Notes: a model not told the origin generated them from the letters alone. Counted from the stretch's first letter, positions 8,702-19,079 are shown. The stretch: 26,464 nt of DNA from Trichosporon coremiiforme (GCA_039545355.1 BCJJ01000086.1:1-26464); one strand, 5' to 3'. Program-made: numbers and translations.

Positions 8702-9472
8702 ATGCACGGCCGCAAGCTCTCCCTCACTCTCTTGTTCATGACTCCCTCCGGGTCGATGACCTTCCCAATCCTCCAGTTTTCGGGTATCGGCGCCCCGACA
8801 GTCGAGGAGTTCCTTGCCGCACTCGAGGGGCAGCTCTCAGCCAGCCGTGCACCTCTCCTCCCAGGCCAGATCAGCGGCCGCCTGTCGAGCCGCGCATTGC
8901 TGTGGTACACCGAAACCGTCCGCATGCATCACTTCCGCCTGAACGACGACGGGTATCGGGATCTGCGCTCCAGGCTGCTCGCCGAGTTCTCGCTGAGGGA
9001 GCGCAACCCGCAGCGCATCTTTCGTACCTTGACCCAAGGCTGCCTCTCGGCTGGAGACTATGCGACGGAGTGGAGGACGCTTGCTCGACAACTGGGCGAG
9101 GACGTGGAGGGCTACTTCTACCGCGCATGGTGGGCTTATGGTCTCGGTGAAGAATTGCGAGATGTCGCCTTCACGTCCATGCATATACCCACCTTCGAAG
9201 AGCTTGTGGTAGAGGTCCGACGTGCCGAGCGCAGTCTCGCGTTAAGGCGATGGCAACCAGACAGAGAGCCTCAGCAAGCACATTCCTGCAGCCAAGGCGA
9301 GAGCGACTGGGACGAAGACAGCACCTGGGAGATGGAGGCCAACGGGTTGATGGCAGAGACGAAAGTAGCCGAAGAGCTCCAGCGGACGAATGGCGATGCG
9401 GGAGGGTCAACCGATGCGGAACTGGTAAAACTGTTCGGCGAGCTCCTGAGAGCCCGTCTGCTTAGTCCATAG
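8702..9472 (+). CDS. Gag-capsid-like protein 2 (256 aa), retrotransposon-derived
   Basis: This single-exon frame is the closest paralogue of Gag-like 1. It shares QFSGIGAPTVEEFLAALE, LSSRALLWY, YRDLRSRLLAEFSL, TLTQGCLSAGDYATEWRTLA and YRAWWAYGLGEELR with gene 1 in the same order, followed by a Glu/Arg-rich helix, EELVVEVRRAERS. The C-terminal 80 residues are acidic and unrelated to gene 1 (GESDWDEDSTWEME), ending in a Leu-rich helix, LVKLFGELLRARLL. No zinc knuckle is present. An internal start at 8756 (MTFPILQ) aligns with the start of Gag-like 3, so the first 18 residues are uncertain. Retained length and the conserved core argue against a decaying element, though selection has not been measured. 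Confidence 0.82.
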   Translation: MHGRKLSLTLLFMTPSGSMTFPILQFSGIGAPTVEEFLAALEGQLSASRAPLLPGQISGRLSSRALLWYTETVRMHHFRLNDDGYRDLRSRLLAEFSLRERNPQRIFRTLTQGCLSAGDYATEWRTLARQLGEDVEGYFYRAWWAYGLGEELRDVAFTSMHIPTFEELVVEVRRAERSLALRRWQPDREPQQAHSCSQGESDWDEDSTWEMEANGLMAETKVAEELQRTNGDAGGSTDAELVKLFGELLRARLLSP

Positions 9473-9659
9473 TGCATACCCGCAGCACAACTCCTGGCGT
9501 TTCGTCCCGTCCGGTTGACACATGCATTCTGATTCCATTAGCCCCATGAAATCAGGCGCGTCACGCTTCTAGTCCAGAGTCCCGGGGCCATATCACAAGC
9601 CTGTCGCAAGTTTGCTCGCTGTACATCCACCTCTCCTCATCATCACAGACCCCACCTCC

Positions 9660-10412
9660 ATGACGTTCGCCAATGCGCTGTCGCCGGTGCCCATCCAACC
9701 TTTTTCGGGAGGCACCTCGTACACTGTCGAAGAGTTCCTAACCACGGTCGACTACGTCTCGACTGCGCCGCGGACGCCGGGCAGCCTGTTCGCTTATCTC
9801 CAAGGCCGGGCTCGCTTCTGGCTCACGCACTATGCCATCTCAAACCCAGTTCCGGGCACTGAGGAGGGATACGCCGTGCTCCGCTCCGCACTCATGTCCG
9901 AGTTCAGCCTCGACCCCAACGTCAGGGATACAAGGGAGGCGTACCATGCCTTCCGGGCTTTGACGCAGTACACGGCCGGCGTGCAAGAGTACGCGGACAT
10001 GTATCGACGGGCTGCGAGGGACGGACGCTTCAACATCGAGGACCACTTCAACCGGATGTGGTGGGTTCTGGGACTCAGGGAGGAGATAAGGGAGACGCTG
10101 TGCGAGAGACTGCCTTTGCTGCTCTCGTGGAGGGAGGTTGTGGCCGAGGCGGTGTGGATTGAGAAGGAAAAGGGGCTTGACGTGGACACCGGCAGGAGGA
10201 GCCCTCGAGAGATGAGAGACTCGAGAGAGAGGGAGAGGGAACGGGAGAGGGAAAGGGAAAGAGAGAAGGAGAGGGATAGGAGGGACCACAGGGAGAAGGA
10301 TGGGAGACATCGACACGGCCACGAATCTGGCGAGACGCTCGACCTCTCCAAACTCAATCGGACGGTCCAAGATACGCTGATTTCGGTCGTCAACAAGGCG
10401 AAGGGTGACTAA
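9660..10412 (+). CDS. Gag-capsid-like protein 3 (250 aa) with Arg/Glu-repeat tail
   Basis: This is the most diverged member of the tandem trio. The start at 9660 (MTFANALSP) follows the CATCATCACAG leader and aligns with MTF in Gag-like 2. The core has TVEEFLTTVDYV, LQGRARFWLTHY, YAVLRSALMSEFSLD, FRALTQYTAGVQEYADMY and NRMWWVLGLREEIRE, in the capsid order of the Retrotrans_gag family. After the capsid-like part comes a run of Arg-Glu dipeptides (residues ~185-210), a His/Arg-rich segment and a helical end, LDLSKLNRTVQDTLISVV. The RE tail replaces the usual zinc knuckle. It may bind RNA or partners, as RE/RS tracts do in other proteins; that is inference. No pol gene follows. Confidence 0.8.
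   Translation: MTFANALSPVPIQPFSGGTSYTVEEFLTTVDYVSTAPRTPGSLFAYLQGRARFWLTHYAISNPVPGTEEGYAVLRSALMSEFSLDPNVRDTREAYHAFRALTQYTAGVQEYADMYRRAARDGRFNIEDHFNRMWWVLGLREEIRETLCERLPLLLSWREVVAEAVWIEKEKGLDVDTGRRSPREMRDSREREREREREREREKERDRRDHREKDGRHRHGHESGETLDLSKLNRTVQDTLISVVNKAKGD
10217..10285 (+). repeat. purine-rich simple repeat encoding Arg-Glu dipeptides
   Basis: The coding strand is almost all G and A, with reiterated GAGAGG/GAAAGG hexamers. It encodes the RE tract of Gag-like 3. Length change by slippage is likely between strains. Confidence 0.8.
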
Positions 10413-11516
10413 GCTTCTGGACATATAGACACCCCGCATCGGATGGGGGACGTCGCCCGCGACGTGGTCATGTGGTAGCAATGTGCATTCGATGGAACAG
10501 TTGTGAGAACAGGGAAGTCGTTGCGCAGAGCGTATGATGAATCACTCCCGGGTAACTCGCCCGCGTATCGTCCTCTCTTCGCACACTTATGCTGGCGACT
10601 GCCACCTGTCGCTCACTCAGCATAGGCAGCTGATACGCAAGTGCGAGTTGTATTGACGAATCCGATATCCAGCGCAGAGGTCAACACATAATCGAAACAA
10701 CGTGGTGATGGCCGGTGGTGACGGCCGGTTCCGCCGGCCCCACAGCCACTCGCCCTCTGTCCCCCGCCTCGCCCCCCCCTTTCCCCTTGCCCACGGGGTC
10801 GGGGTCTGCACGGGGACGTTAACGCGGCACGGGTCATGCACCGTCAGTTTCCAGTTATCAGGTCCGGTTGTCACGTGGATCGGATCATAGAGCGGCGGAG
10901 GGGGGCGGGTGAGTCGTGAGGAGCGGGTGAGTTCTGCACGCAGATTTTGCTGCTCGTCTCTGTCTCCGACACAGATCTGCGTCGTTGACAGCGTTCGCAG
11001 CGACGACAAAGCATAGGATAATCGTAGCATGACAGCGAGGTGCGCGAGGAATGATAAGATGTAAACAGCAGATCTGGAGCAAGCTAGAGGTAGTCACCGA
11101 AGGAGAGCCGGTCCTGGGACCGTATGTGCCCAACTCTGCCGAGATAGTCGCCCGGGACTCATCAAGGGACGTCACAATCCGATATCGGGCTCTTGTCATT
11201 TGGTCTTCGGCGCAGGCCGAGCAGCAGGCTTGCTTTCTCGGCTACGGCGCTCGTCTGGAGTCCAGGGACGTAGTACCCCGCGCCGAACTCTGCAGGTTGC
11301 GTGGGGCCATGCGGCTGAGCAAGCAGTCGCAACGGTAGTCCTGACATAGCTGCAGATGTTCGCATTGCATAATACTCTCAAAACTGGTCGATCATACTCC
11401 ACAGTGAAAGAACGACCGACCACGACAGCTGTCTCGACCTTGACAGCGCTCCCTAGCGACCTTTGCCTGTGATCTGCGAAATCACACGACGGACCTGCCT
11501 AGACTGAAAGTGCGGC
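10413..11516. other. intergenic between Gag-like 3 and the MFS gene
   Basis: About 1.1 kb without a convincing gene. It holds the inverted repeat at 10450-10465, a CCGG-rich partly palindromic patch near 10710-10740, a CT-rich segment near 10750-10790 and a CACGTG hexamer near 10873. No pol, LTR or tRNA sequence was recognised. Confidence 0.45.
10450..10465. repeat. 7-bp perfect inverted repeat after Gag-like 3
   Basis: ACGTCGC pairs with GCGACGT across a 2-nt spacer, 37 bp after the stop of Gag-like 3. It could form a 3' UTR hairpin or serve as a palindromic protein site. Confidence 0.4.
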
Positions 11517-13290
11517 ATGTCGGACAACTCGCAGTCGACGGCCGTATCGCCGCGCCCGTCGCTTGACCAGGCCTCGCTGAGCCAGACGGAGAAGGACCTC
11601 CCGCTCGGCATGGAGATGATCGAGATCAAGGAGGGCCCCCTCCATGTGCCCGAGCATGGGGAGGGTACGGGCGAGCAGTTCTCCGAGATGCTCAAGCACA
11701 TGAACCAAGCAACCGGCCATGACGAGGAGGGCATGCTTGAGAAGACGATAGTCGTCGACCGGGGACGTGGGGACGAGAAGGTGGTCCTGGTCGACTGGGA
11801 GGAGAAAGACCCAGAGGTGAGTTTATCTCTGGGTATGTGGCTGACGACAGAATCCCCGCAACACCTCCGGGGCCAAGAAGGCGCTCCAGGTCGGCACACT
11901 CGTCGTCTTTATGGGTCTGACCGCCACCAACGCAACATGCACGGGCGCGATGGCGCCCTTCGCCGTGCCATACTTCCACACGACGAATATCGGTTTCGCC
12001 TTATCCTCCTTTATGCTCCTGTTCCCGATCGCGATCACGCCTCTTGTCCTTGCTCCGTTGTCTGAGCTCTTCGGCCGACTCAGGATCTACCAGGTCACTG
12101 CGCTCATCATCGCGCTCACTTTCATCCCCCAGTCGCTGTCGGACAGCTATGCGGGACTTCTTGTGGCCAGGTGGTTCCAGGGCATGGCGAGCAGTGTGGC
12201 CAACTCGATGGTCGGAGGAAGTATTGCGGACCTCTACTCGGCCAAGGAGAGAGGCATGTGGATGAACCTGATGGCGTTTGGAATCTTCATCGGTTCCGCG
12301 CTGGGAACGGTGCCGTTCGGCTTTGTCTCTGAGCACTGGGGTGTTCAGTGGGTCTATGGCGTGAGTATATCCTTCCTCTCCTTCTCGAGCATCGCTGACC
12401 TCCAGATACAGGGCATCGCTGCCGGTCTCAGTGCCATCACCGTCCTCCTCTTTTTGAAAGAGACTAGGGGCGACGTTCTCCTCGCCCGGCGCGCCGCCAA
12501 ACTCACCAAAGAGACCGGTCGTCTTCACCTGTGTGCAGCTCAGCTCTCCCGCCAGTCCTTCAAGGCGATGTTGAAGACGTCCGCTGTTCGTCCCCTGGCC
12601 TACCTCTTCACCGAACCCATTGTCACCGCCATCAGTCTCTGGATCGGTTTCGCCTGGGGCGTCGTCTTCCTCGGCACATCCTCGACCCTCCTCGTATTCT
12701 CCCAGTACGGCTGGAGCTGGGGCATGACGGGCGTTATGCAGGTGACGATGGCGATCGGCGGCCTGATTGGCTTCATCTCAAACTACCACCAGGAGTACCT
12801 CTATCGCCGGGCGACGCTGCGCGCGACCGAAAAGCAGAACGCAGACGGCATCCCCGGTCCCGGGAAGGCGGCCCCCGAGGCGAGGCTGTACTGGGCATGC
12901 ACGGGCGGCTTGCTCTTCCCACTCGGCATGTTCGTGTACGCCTGGACGGGCCGGCCGCAGGTCCACTGGATCGTGCCTGCCATCTTCCTGACATTGAGCT
13001 TCTGGGGAGTGTACTGCATGTACCTCTCCGTGTTCAACTACTTTGCAGACGCCTATGAGACGTACTCGTCCAGCGCCAATGCGGCACAGTCTTTCGCCAG
13101 AAACATGTTCGCCGCCACTTTCCCGCTGTTCTCAAAGCAGTTTTACCACAACCTCGGATACCCTATTGCGTCGACCGTCGTCGCTAGCATTGCGATGGTG
13201 CTTGCTGCGGCGCCTATTATGCTCTTCCTCTTTGGCCACAGGCTTAGGGCGAAGAGTAAGGCGGCGTCGGCGCTCGCGGGGTCCAACTAG
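11517..13290 (+). CDS. MFS drug/polyamine:H+ antiporter, DHA1 type (564 aa)
   Basis: Exons are 11517-11816, 11851-12360 and 12406-13290, with introns of 34 and 45 nt (GTGAGT donors, CTGAC branch). The second intron could instead end at 12411; both choices keep frame, and the 45-nt form keeps the expected IQG. A cytosolic acidic N-terminus of about 100 residues ends in VDWEEKDPENPRN, the signature entry to TM1 in fungal DHA1 exporters. Then come motif A-like LSELFGRLRIY after TM2, ARWFQGMASS in TM4, and the antiporter motif C region GSALGTVPFGF in TM5. The central loop follows at FLKETRGDVLLARR, with the remaining helices to about residue 550. It probably exports drugs, toxic metabolites or polyamines at the plasma membrane; the substrate cannot be told from sequence. 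It converges with F-box-like B. Confidence 0.9.
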
Positions 13291-13471
13291 ACAGGCTGTG
13301 AGCCGTGAGCTCGGGGCTTTATTAAGCCGAGGGGTAGAGTAATAGAAGGTATAGAGGGGAAATGGGTTCTTGGGATGCTAGCATCATGGGGTCATAGGTT
13401 TTGTAACAACAAACATAGCATCTAAATGTACAAACTAGCATTGCAGCGTTTGAAGCAGGCTCGGAGCAGGC

Positions 13472-14783
13472 TCAGAGCACCTGCACAGGAACGTCCCACC
13501 TGGCCTCCAGGTCGTAGCTCGCCTCCCCGACCTCGGCCCTGTACTCTCGGTGGCTGAGGAAGCGTATCCTCTGGGCGAAGCCGTGTAGTCCCTCGGGGTC
13601 GGCATGGAGCATCTGGGCGATATGCACCTGCTTGTGGCTCCGCCGCTCAACATTGGCACGGACAGCCTCCTCGACCTCGTGGCGACAGGACTGTCGGGGC
13701 AGGCCGAGCAGACGGGGATCGATGGCGTCCACGCCGACAAAGGTCACGGGGTTCCGGGCGACGTTCCAGTCCAAGGAAACGAGCACGCAACTCAGCACGC
13801 CGAGCTCGTGATGCACGGTCTCCTTGACTGCGGCGAGGGTCGGCTCGGCGGGGTCGAAGATGAAGACGTACTCGTACCTAGCACCTGGGTCGACATTACG
13901 CACAAGGGCACAGTTATCGAACGACCGTGCGTTACCGTCCGCATCGCTCAGGAGTCTGATCGTGTTGACGACCTTGAGCGTACCGCCCGGCGGCGCCACG
14001 CGGGTTGTCGCCACACGGGTGCCAGTCTCGTCCACTGCTGCCGTGTACGGCAGGGCGACGCCCCATTGCGTGCGCTTGCCAATTTCGGAGAAGAGGACGA
14101 CCCGCTCGACACCAGGGAATCCGGGAAGATGCGGCCACTCCTGATGGCCGGTCCAGTTCGGGACAACGACACGGCCGTCGCCCGAAGCAGAACCACAGTG
14201 GGCGCGCAGTGTTCGTGGTGTCGCGGCGAAGGGCGGGGGGAAGGTAACATTGATCCTCGTGTCGCCGTAGGCGTGCAGGCGGAGACTGAGGACATCGGGG
14301 GGCTTCAGCCCGCCGGCGTCGGTGAGAGCGAAGTGACGGCTGGTATACTCTGGTTGCGGTTGTGCCAGGCCATCGTGCAGCGGTACGACGTTACCATCTG
14401 CGTCGATATTGACAAGGCGCACTGTCGGTGTCTGCGGCGAGCGGAGCCCGCGCTCGGCGGCAGAAGGGAGGTACGGGACGGAGAGGTCATTGTAGGTCAG
14501 CTTGACCGGCAGCTTGCCGCCAAGCTGCGAACGGAGTGCCCATCGATGCGGTCCAGCCTCGGAGCTGAAATCTGCGACGATATGGTGGCCCAGGCGAGCG
14601 TCTGCCTGTGCACGCAGCGATCGACTGACACCACGCAGAGCCAGCAACGTAGCGGGCGGCGCCAGTTCCACGATCCGGTCGAGGATATGCGGAAAGCACA
14701 ATGAGTCGAGCCACCTGGGGCGTCAACAACGGATAAACCAAGTAAACTCACAATTCGTCCTCAGTTACGGTGTAGGTTGCCAT
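13472..14783 (-). CDS. F-box-like protein B (two exons, 424 aa)
   Basis: Exon 1 is 14752-14783 (MATYTVTEDEL) and exon 2 is 13472-14714, with a 37-nt intron (GTGAGT, TTGAC, CCCAG). Joining gives WLDSLCFPHILDRI followed by LLALRGVSRSLRAQADARL, an F-box-like helical block. The intron interrupts the codon just before this block in phase 2, exactly as in F-box-like A (528-1802). The two proteins also share blocks near the C-terminus (IRFLSHREYRAEVGEASY here). The middle contains beta-rich sequence of no known family (VVVPNWTGHQEWPHLPGF). It may be a substrate-binding subunit of an SCF ubiquitin ligase, but the F-box is degenerate enough that this is a guess. A frame starting inside exon 2 would lose the front of the conserved block. 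Confidence 0.8.
14715..14751 (-). other. 37-nt intron of F-box-like B, position shared with F-box-like A
   Basis: The ends are GTGAGT and CCCAG. The phase and position match the intron at 680-712, which supports both short first exons. Confidence 0.8.
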
Positions 14784-15300
14784 TTTTGCCACTGACGGTG
14801 GGAAGCCGGGTGAACGTCCAGCGAGGCTAGTTAAGTACTGTGGGCCAGCGATGAGTGAGAGAGAGAAAGTGAAATGCACTGGTGAACACGGGTGACACAA
14901 ACAAATGCATGGTTGGAGCCACCGACGCCGTCAGCACGCCAGAGTGGGTGCGCAGCGGGTGAAGACTTGGCGCTGCGCAGGACTAGCACACAATCCAGGG
15001 GAGATAAGGGGTGATAAGAATTTATTGGCCTGTGGTGCAACCTTCTTCGAGCGCGCGCGCGTCCAGACGTTTACATATAGGGATTACATAACTCCGTCGA
15101 GATGCATGCGAGTGCTTTCCGGTTGTGTCCTCATTCCTCCGCGTCCGTCACCGATCACTGCCGCCGCGACACCGGCATGCCCCGGTCAGCACACGTGAGA
15201 GGGGCGGAGGAACGGTGCAAGATATATGTACACAGTTTACAGCTCTACAGTCTTATTAAACTATGTTTATTTGTTTATGATTCTAGTCTATATATGGGAA
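14784..15300. other. intergenic: F-box-like B promoter and ABC1 kinase 3' end
   Basis: No gene is seen. A short alternating CG run lies near 15050-15061. The segment 15216-15298 is AT-rich and fits the 3' UTR/poly(A) region of the minus-strand kinase gene. Confidence 0.5.
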
Positions 15301-17523
15301 CTACCCAAGGAACGCACTGTCGTCGATGTCGAGCCCGAACTCGTTCTTCGCCAGCTGCTCCATCTGCTTCTGCAGTCGCCCCTCCCAGTCTGGTCCCTGT
15401 GGGCGGAACCAAGACACAACCTTCGACCACAAGAAGGCAAGGTCGATGGCCCACATGGTTACCTGGAACTTGGCCATCTCCCATCGGTCGTGCAGCCAAG
15501 GGCGCAGACCGACATTGCTCAGAGACCGAGATCCCGACAGTCCGTTCGCGTAGCCCTTAGCAGCCCACTGAAGCGTTAGCCTTGTCTATCTGAGGACAAT
15601 CAGCTGTCACGTACCTGTGCGGTGATATTGACTCGGGAGGAAGGCGAGCCCAGAGTCTGATGATCAGCTGATGGAACGGCAGTGCGAGCTTACCTGGTTG
15701 TTTGCCTGAAGCATACGCTGGCATCGGCCGATGAAGATAAGCTCCTGATGGTTAGTTTGAAAAACAAACTGATAACTCACGCGGGGGATTAGCTGCTCGC
15801 TCTCCAGAAGAGCCTTGAGCTGCGCCTTAGCCGCAACCTGCAGCTCGTACGCCGACTTCTCCGTCTGCTCAACCTTGTCCACTTTCTGAATCTGAGCAGG
15901 ACGCAAGAGGACAGCTGAGGCGAACCTGGCTTGTCAGCGTCTGAAGACTTGCAATACTCACATGTTCGGATCAAGGCCGATGCCCCACTTCTTCGCAATC
16001 GCCTCAACTTTCGGCACGTCTTGAACGAAGAGGGAGCGCCAGAGAGTTGCGTAATCTTCCCGGAACTTCTCCCCTTCAGTGATGTACAATCCGTGGTCGA
16101 GAACGATCTGACGTTAGCTTCAATGAACACATCGAAGCTCACTAGCTGCGGCTTGCCCTTCTTCCAGGGATGCGGCCGAACGAGAATGTTTCCAGGATGC
16201 GGGTCGCAGTGGATGAAACCCCACGAGAACGTCATTGCACCGTTCAGGGCGATGGCGAGGTCCATGACCTCTCTGAGATTGAGACCCCATGCCTCAAGTT
16301 GCTTCTTGTCTGTGAGCCTGCTGGTTAGTTACATGAACGGCGACGCAAGCTTACCGGCAACCGTCAACCCATTCCATGACCAGAATGCGATCGCTCTCCG
16401 GGTATCCTTCCTGCCTGCCATACACCTTGGGGACGTAGATGTCATCCTTTAGCTCGGGCGTCCGTGCCAGGAGCTCGGCACACTTCCGGGCGTTGGCCGC
16501 CTCGTGAGAGAACGAGGTCTCAAGCTTCATCTGCGAAGCGACATACTCGGCGACGAAGTACACTGGTGTCAGCTGCAAGCAAGACAGGACGAGCTTACTT
16601 GGAAGATCAAACGCTCTCTGGGCCAACCACATTAACGTCCTGTTGTTAGCTACAATCAACCATTCTAAGCTCACTTATAGCTGAAAAGGTCCCACCCCAT
16701 CTGCTTGGAAATGGCGGGCTTCTGGACCTTAACAGCAACGACCTGGTCCGGGTTGCCGTGCTCCGTCTTCAGAGTAGCCTTGTGCACCTGCGCAATACTG
16801 GCTGATGCGAGCGCCTCTGGGGAGAAGTGCTCAAACATGTCCGTTGGTAGGAGACCGAGGTCCTCCTTGAAAACCTTGCTGACTTCCTCGTATGGAACGG
16901 ACGGCGCATTATCGAACACATGTGAGAATGCTGCCCGGTATGGCTTTGGAAGAAGACCGGCTTGTAGGCCTGATGTCAGCTCGAAAAACGTGAGTGCAAC
17001 TTACCGATAGCCTGGCCCAGCTTCAGATACAGGCCCTGGTTGGTGTCGACCACCCATCGAAGGCGGTTTGCCACTCGCTCGTGCAACAATTCAATGTCGT
17101 CCGCCTTGGAAGGGGAGAAGTTGAGCTTATCTGTCGGTTAACATCTACGAGCCTTTTGTAACCTCACAGTCCAGAGTGCACAACACGCTGACGTTAGCTC
17201 GTGTGACCTCGCTGACAAGCTCACCCTATATATCCTGTCCTGAGACTTCTCGTCAAAGCCGACGCATTCCACTCGCGGTCTGCAATGTACACGGCGACGC
17301 CAACAGCGAAGATAAAACCAAGGCGCTCACCCAATTTGTGACGCTTTTGCCTCTTTGCGGACTGCTGATCCGACGAGGAAGACGAGGAAGACGACGCCCC
17401 TTTCGTCAAGGGACAGCTCGAAAGTGGAGGTGACCGCGGATAACCGATCCTGCCTGTCGTGTGGAGTGGCCGACGCGAGATGTGGATGCCGGCCCGTGGC
17501 CGGGCAAACATCGTGGTGAGCAT
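15301..17523 (-). CDS. MCP2: mitochondrial ABC1/ADCK-family atypical kinase (604 aa, 12 exons)
   Basis: Exons, 5' to 3': 17225-17523, 17168-17187, 17005-17130, 16675-16969, 16599-16639, 16355-16562, 16143-16317, 15962-16107, 15781-15925, 15694-15744, 15615-15656, 15301-15567. Eleven introns of 35-47 nt separate them, all GT-AG. The protein starts with a basic, Ser/Arg-rich presequence and a short membrane segment near residues 76-86. UbiB/ABC1 landmarks follow: KLGQAIG (about 143-149), the Ala-rich loop ASASIAQVHKA (~203-213), VAVKVQKP (Lys ~229), HCDPHPGN (366-373) and VLDHG (390-394). The layout matches ADCK1 and yeast Mcp2/Cqd2, inner-membrane proteins tied to coenzyme Q distribution and mitochondrial lipid balance. 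The second ATG at 17511 is an alternative start. Exon 2 is only 20 nt. Intron 6 ends in CAGCAG, so one Arg may be optional. Confidence 0.9.
17168..17187 (-). other. 20-nt microexon of the ABC1 kinase gene
   Basis: It encodes VLCTLD plus partial codons, between two 37-nt introns with CTAAC and TTAAC branch sites. Including it restores the frame and gives GVLCTLDYKLNF, which matches the conserved start of the ABC1 domain. Confidence 0.8.
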
Positions 17524-17928
17524 GTACTTCGAGACGGCGAGTGCGGTGTATGCGGATGTTGTGGAGAGAGTGAAGAGGGAAGAAAAGTGGACGATCGATC
17601 GACGTATGGCCCGACTCCAGCTCAGCTCCGTTATGACGTTGAGCGATCGGCAAAAGCCCAAGTCAGGTACGGCACCGGCACTGACCACGGCTTGCCCAGC
17701 GGCGATGGCCTCTCGGAAACGATGTTGATGACGATGTAAAGAATGCATGATGCAGCTGTCATCCGAGACAGTCTTTCAAGTGCATTCAACGTGCACATGC
17801 GAATGAGGGGTGATCTACAGTATTTCGCTCCACTAGTGCATGCACTAGGCTACGAGTCACGCCGTCCACACACGTTTCAAAAAGGGAAAGAGATACATTA
17901 TCTGCTACAGATCGCTGGAGCGATTGCT
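17524..17928. other. intergenic: ABC1 kinase promoter and CTR 3' end
   Basis: The kinase and CTR genes lie head to tail on the minus strand. The segment has no long conserved frame. It should hold the kinase promoter and the CTR 3' UTR. Confidence 0.5.
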
Positions 17929-18680
17929 CTAGTGGCATGCGAGAGTGGGAGCGCTGGGCACAACGGTCCTGCAGGTTAGTTTGCAAGCACACCAAGAAAA
18001 CTCACGTCAGGTCCAAGTCGCCCTCATAGATGTAGTGGCCGAGGAAGGCGCCGACAACGATGGCGGAGCAGAGGTAGACGTTGTAGGTCATTGCGACCAG
18101 CATGAGCTATCCGTCAGTTTGATCATGGGAACGTTTAACTCACGAAGTACGAAATAGCCACCGTAATGGCGCAGTAGCCCGCACGGATGATGCGGACAGA
18201 TGAGGGAAGGCGGATGCTGCTGTCAGATCGGCTTCGAGGATTTCGTCAAAGCTAACTCACACTTCCTCCTTGACGGGCGTGGCCCCCGCCGTCTCCTGAA
18301 TGGACGCATACGCCGCGGGGTGAGGGTTCGCAGCAAGCGTCTTGATCAGTCGGCGCTCGTAGTTCTTCATCCGGGCGAGAAGGCTGGCGTAGCCGATCGT
18401 GATGCCGACGATGGCAACGCTGGTCGTCAGCTGCGCACGCTCACCAGAGCAGCTGATACGCACCATGAGATGAGCATCCCGATCCAGGTGTAGATGTGCC
18501 AGCTACGGAAGACGACGCAGGTGTTGGCAACCTGCGAGTTCCAGAGCATGTTCATCTGCTGTCAGTCGTTGCGCAGCGCATGAGGGCGGGTCATCGCCAC
18601 CCAGAAAGACCTACCGAACACATGGGCATGTCGCCGCCGCTGTGCCCGCCGTGTCCTCCGTGGCCGCCTCCGTGATCCAT
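17929..18680 (-). CDS. Ctr-family high-affinity copper transporter (176 aa, 6 exons)
   Basis: Exons, 5' to 3': 18615-18680, 18464-18555, 18261-18419, 18144-18216, 18006-18106, 17929-17968; introns are 59, 44, 44, 37 and 37 nt. SLC31 copper transporters work as trimers that import Cu(I). The N-terminus is Gly/His-rich (HGGHGGHSGGDMPMCS) and then reads MNMLWN, the family's sequence before TM1. TM1 follows at WHIYTWIGMLIS. A cytosolic loop (KNYERRLIKTLAANPHP) leads to TM2 with the copper-selective Met-x3-Met (M132, M136). TM3 carries Gly-x3-Gly (G149-G153). The protein ends LACH, a Cys-His tail used to hand copper to chaperones. The N-terminus is short and has few Met motifs, with His in their place. 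Two introns (1 and 3) end in CAGCAG. The divergent neighbour is the J protein. Confidence 0.93.
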
Positions 18681-19079
18681 GGTGTCGTGAGTTAGTGAGT
18701 GCGTGGGATGAGAAAGTGGCAAGTGCAAGAGTGAAGAACAGCGGATCCGGTGAGCTGACGGCGTTCGAGGGCGAGTTCCTGACCTTCCCGCAGCACCCCG
18801 TCGCAGAGCTTATCGGAAAGGCGCGGCAGACGTTCCTGAGCGGCGTGCATTTCGGAGCATCGTACGAAGACTAATTGAGGGATTATCATAAGCTTATTGA
18901 GGTATTAGTGGCTATTCAAATCAGAGTACGAGCCATTTTCTGTTTGCGGAGACTCCGCATGGCCACGTGACTACAATGAAGCGGCGGACATAGATGACGG
19001 GCGGCAAAAGTCGAGGAAGACGCACCGAAGGGGCTTCCTTCGATCACCCAACACTCATCGACAACGCCGAAGTGGTACG
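18681..19079. promoter_or_regulatory. shared divergent promoter of CTR and the J protein
   Basis: 399 bp separate the two start codons. A CACGTG E-box (18964-18969) lies about 110 bp before the J-protein start. No copper-response element could be assigned by eye. Confidence 0.5.

Noticed and set aside
7500..10500. A complete LTR retrotransposon
   Set aside because: Only capsid-like frames are present. No protease, RT, integrase, primer-binding site or matching direct repeats could be found by eye.
13604..14704. 366-residue frame antisense to F-box-like B
   Set aside because: It is a shadow of a GC-rich gene. The opposite strand has a paralogue, conserved motifs and a matching intron.
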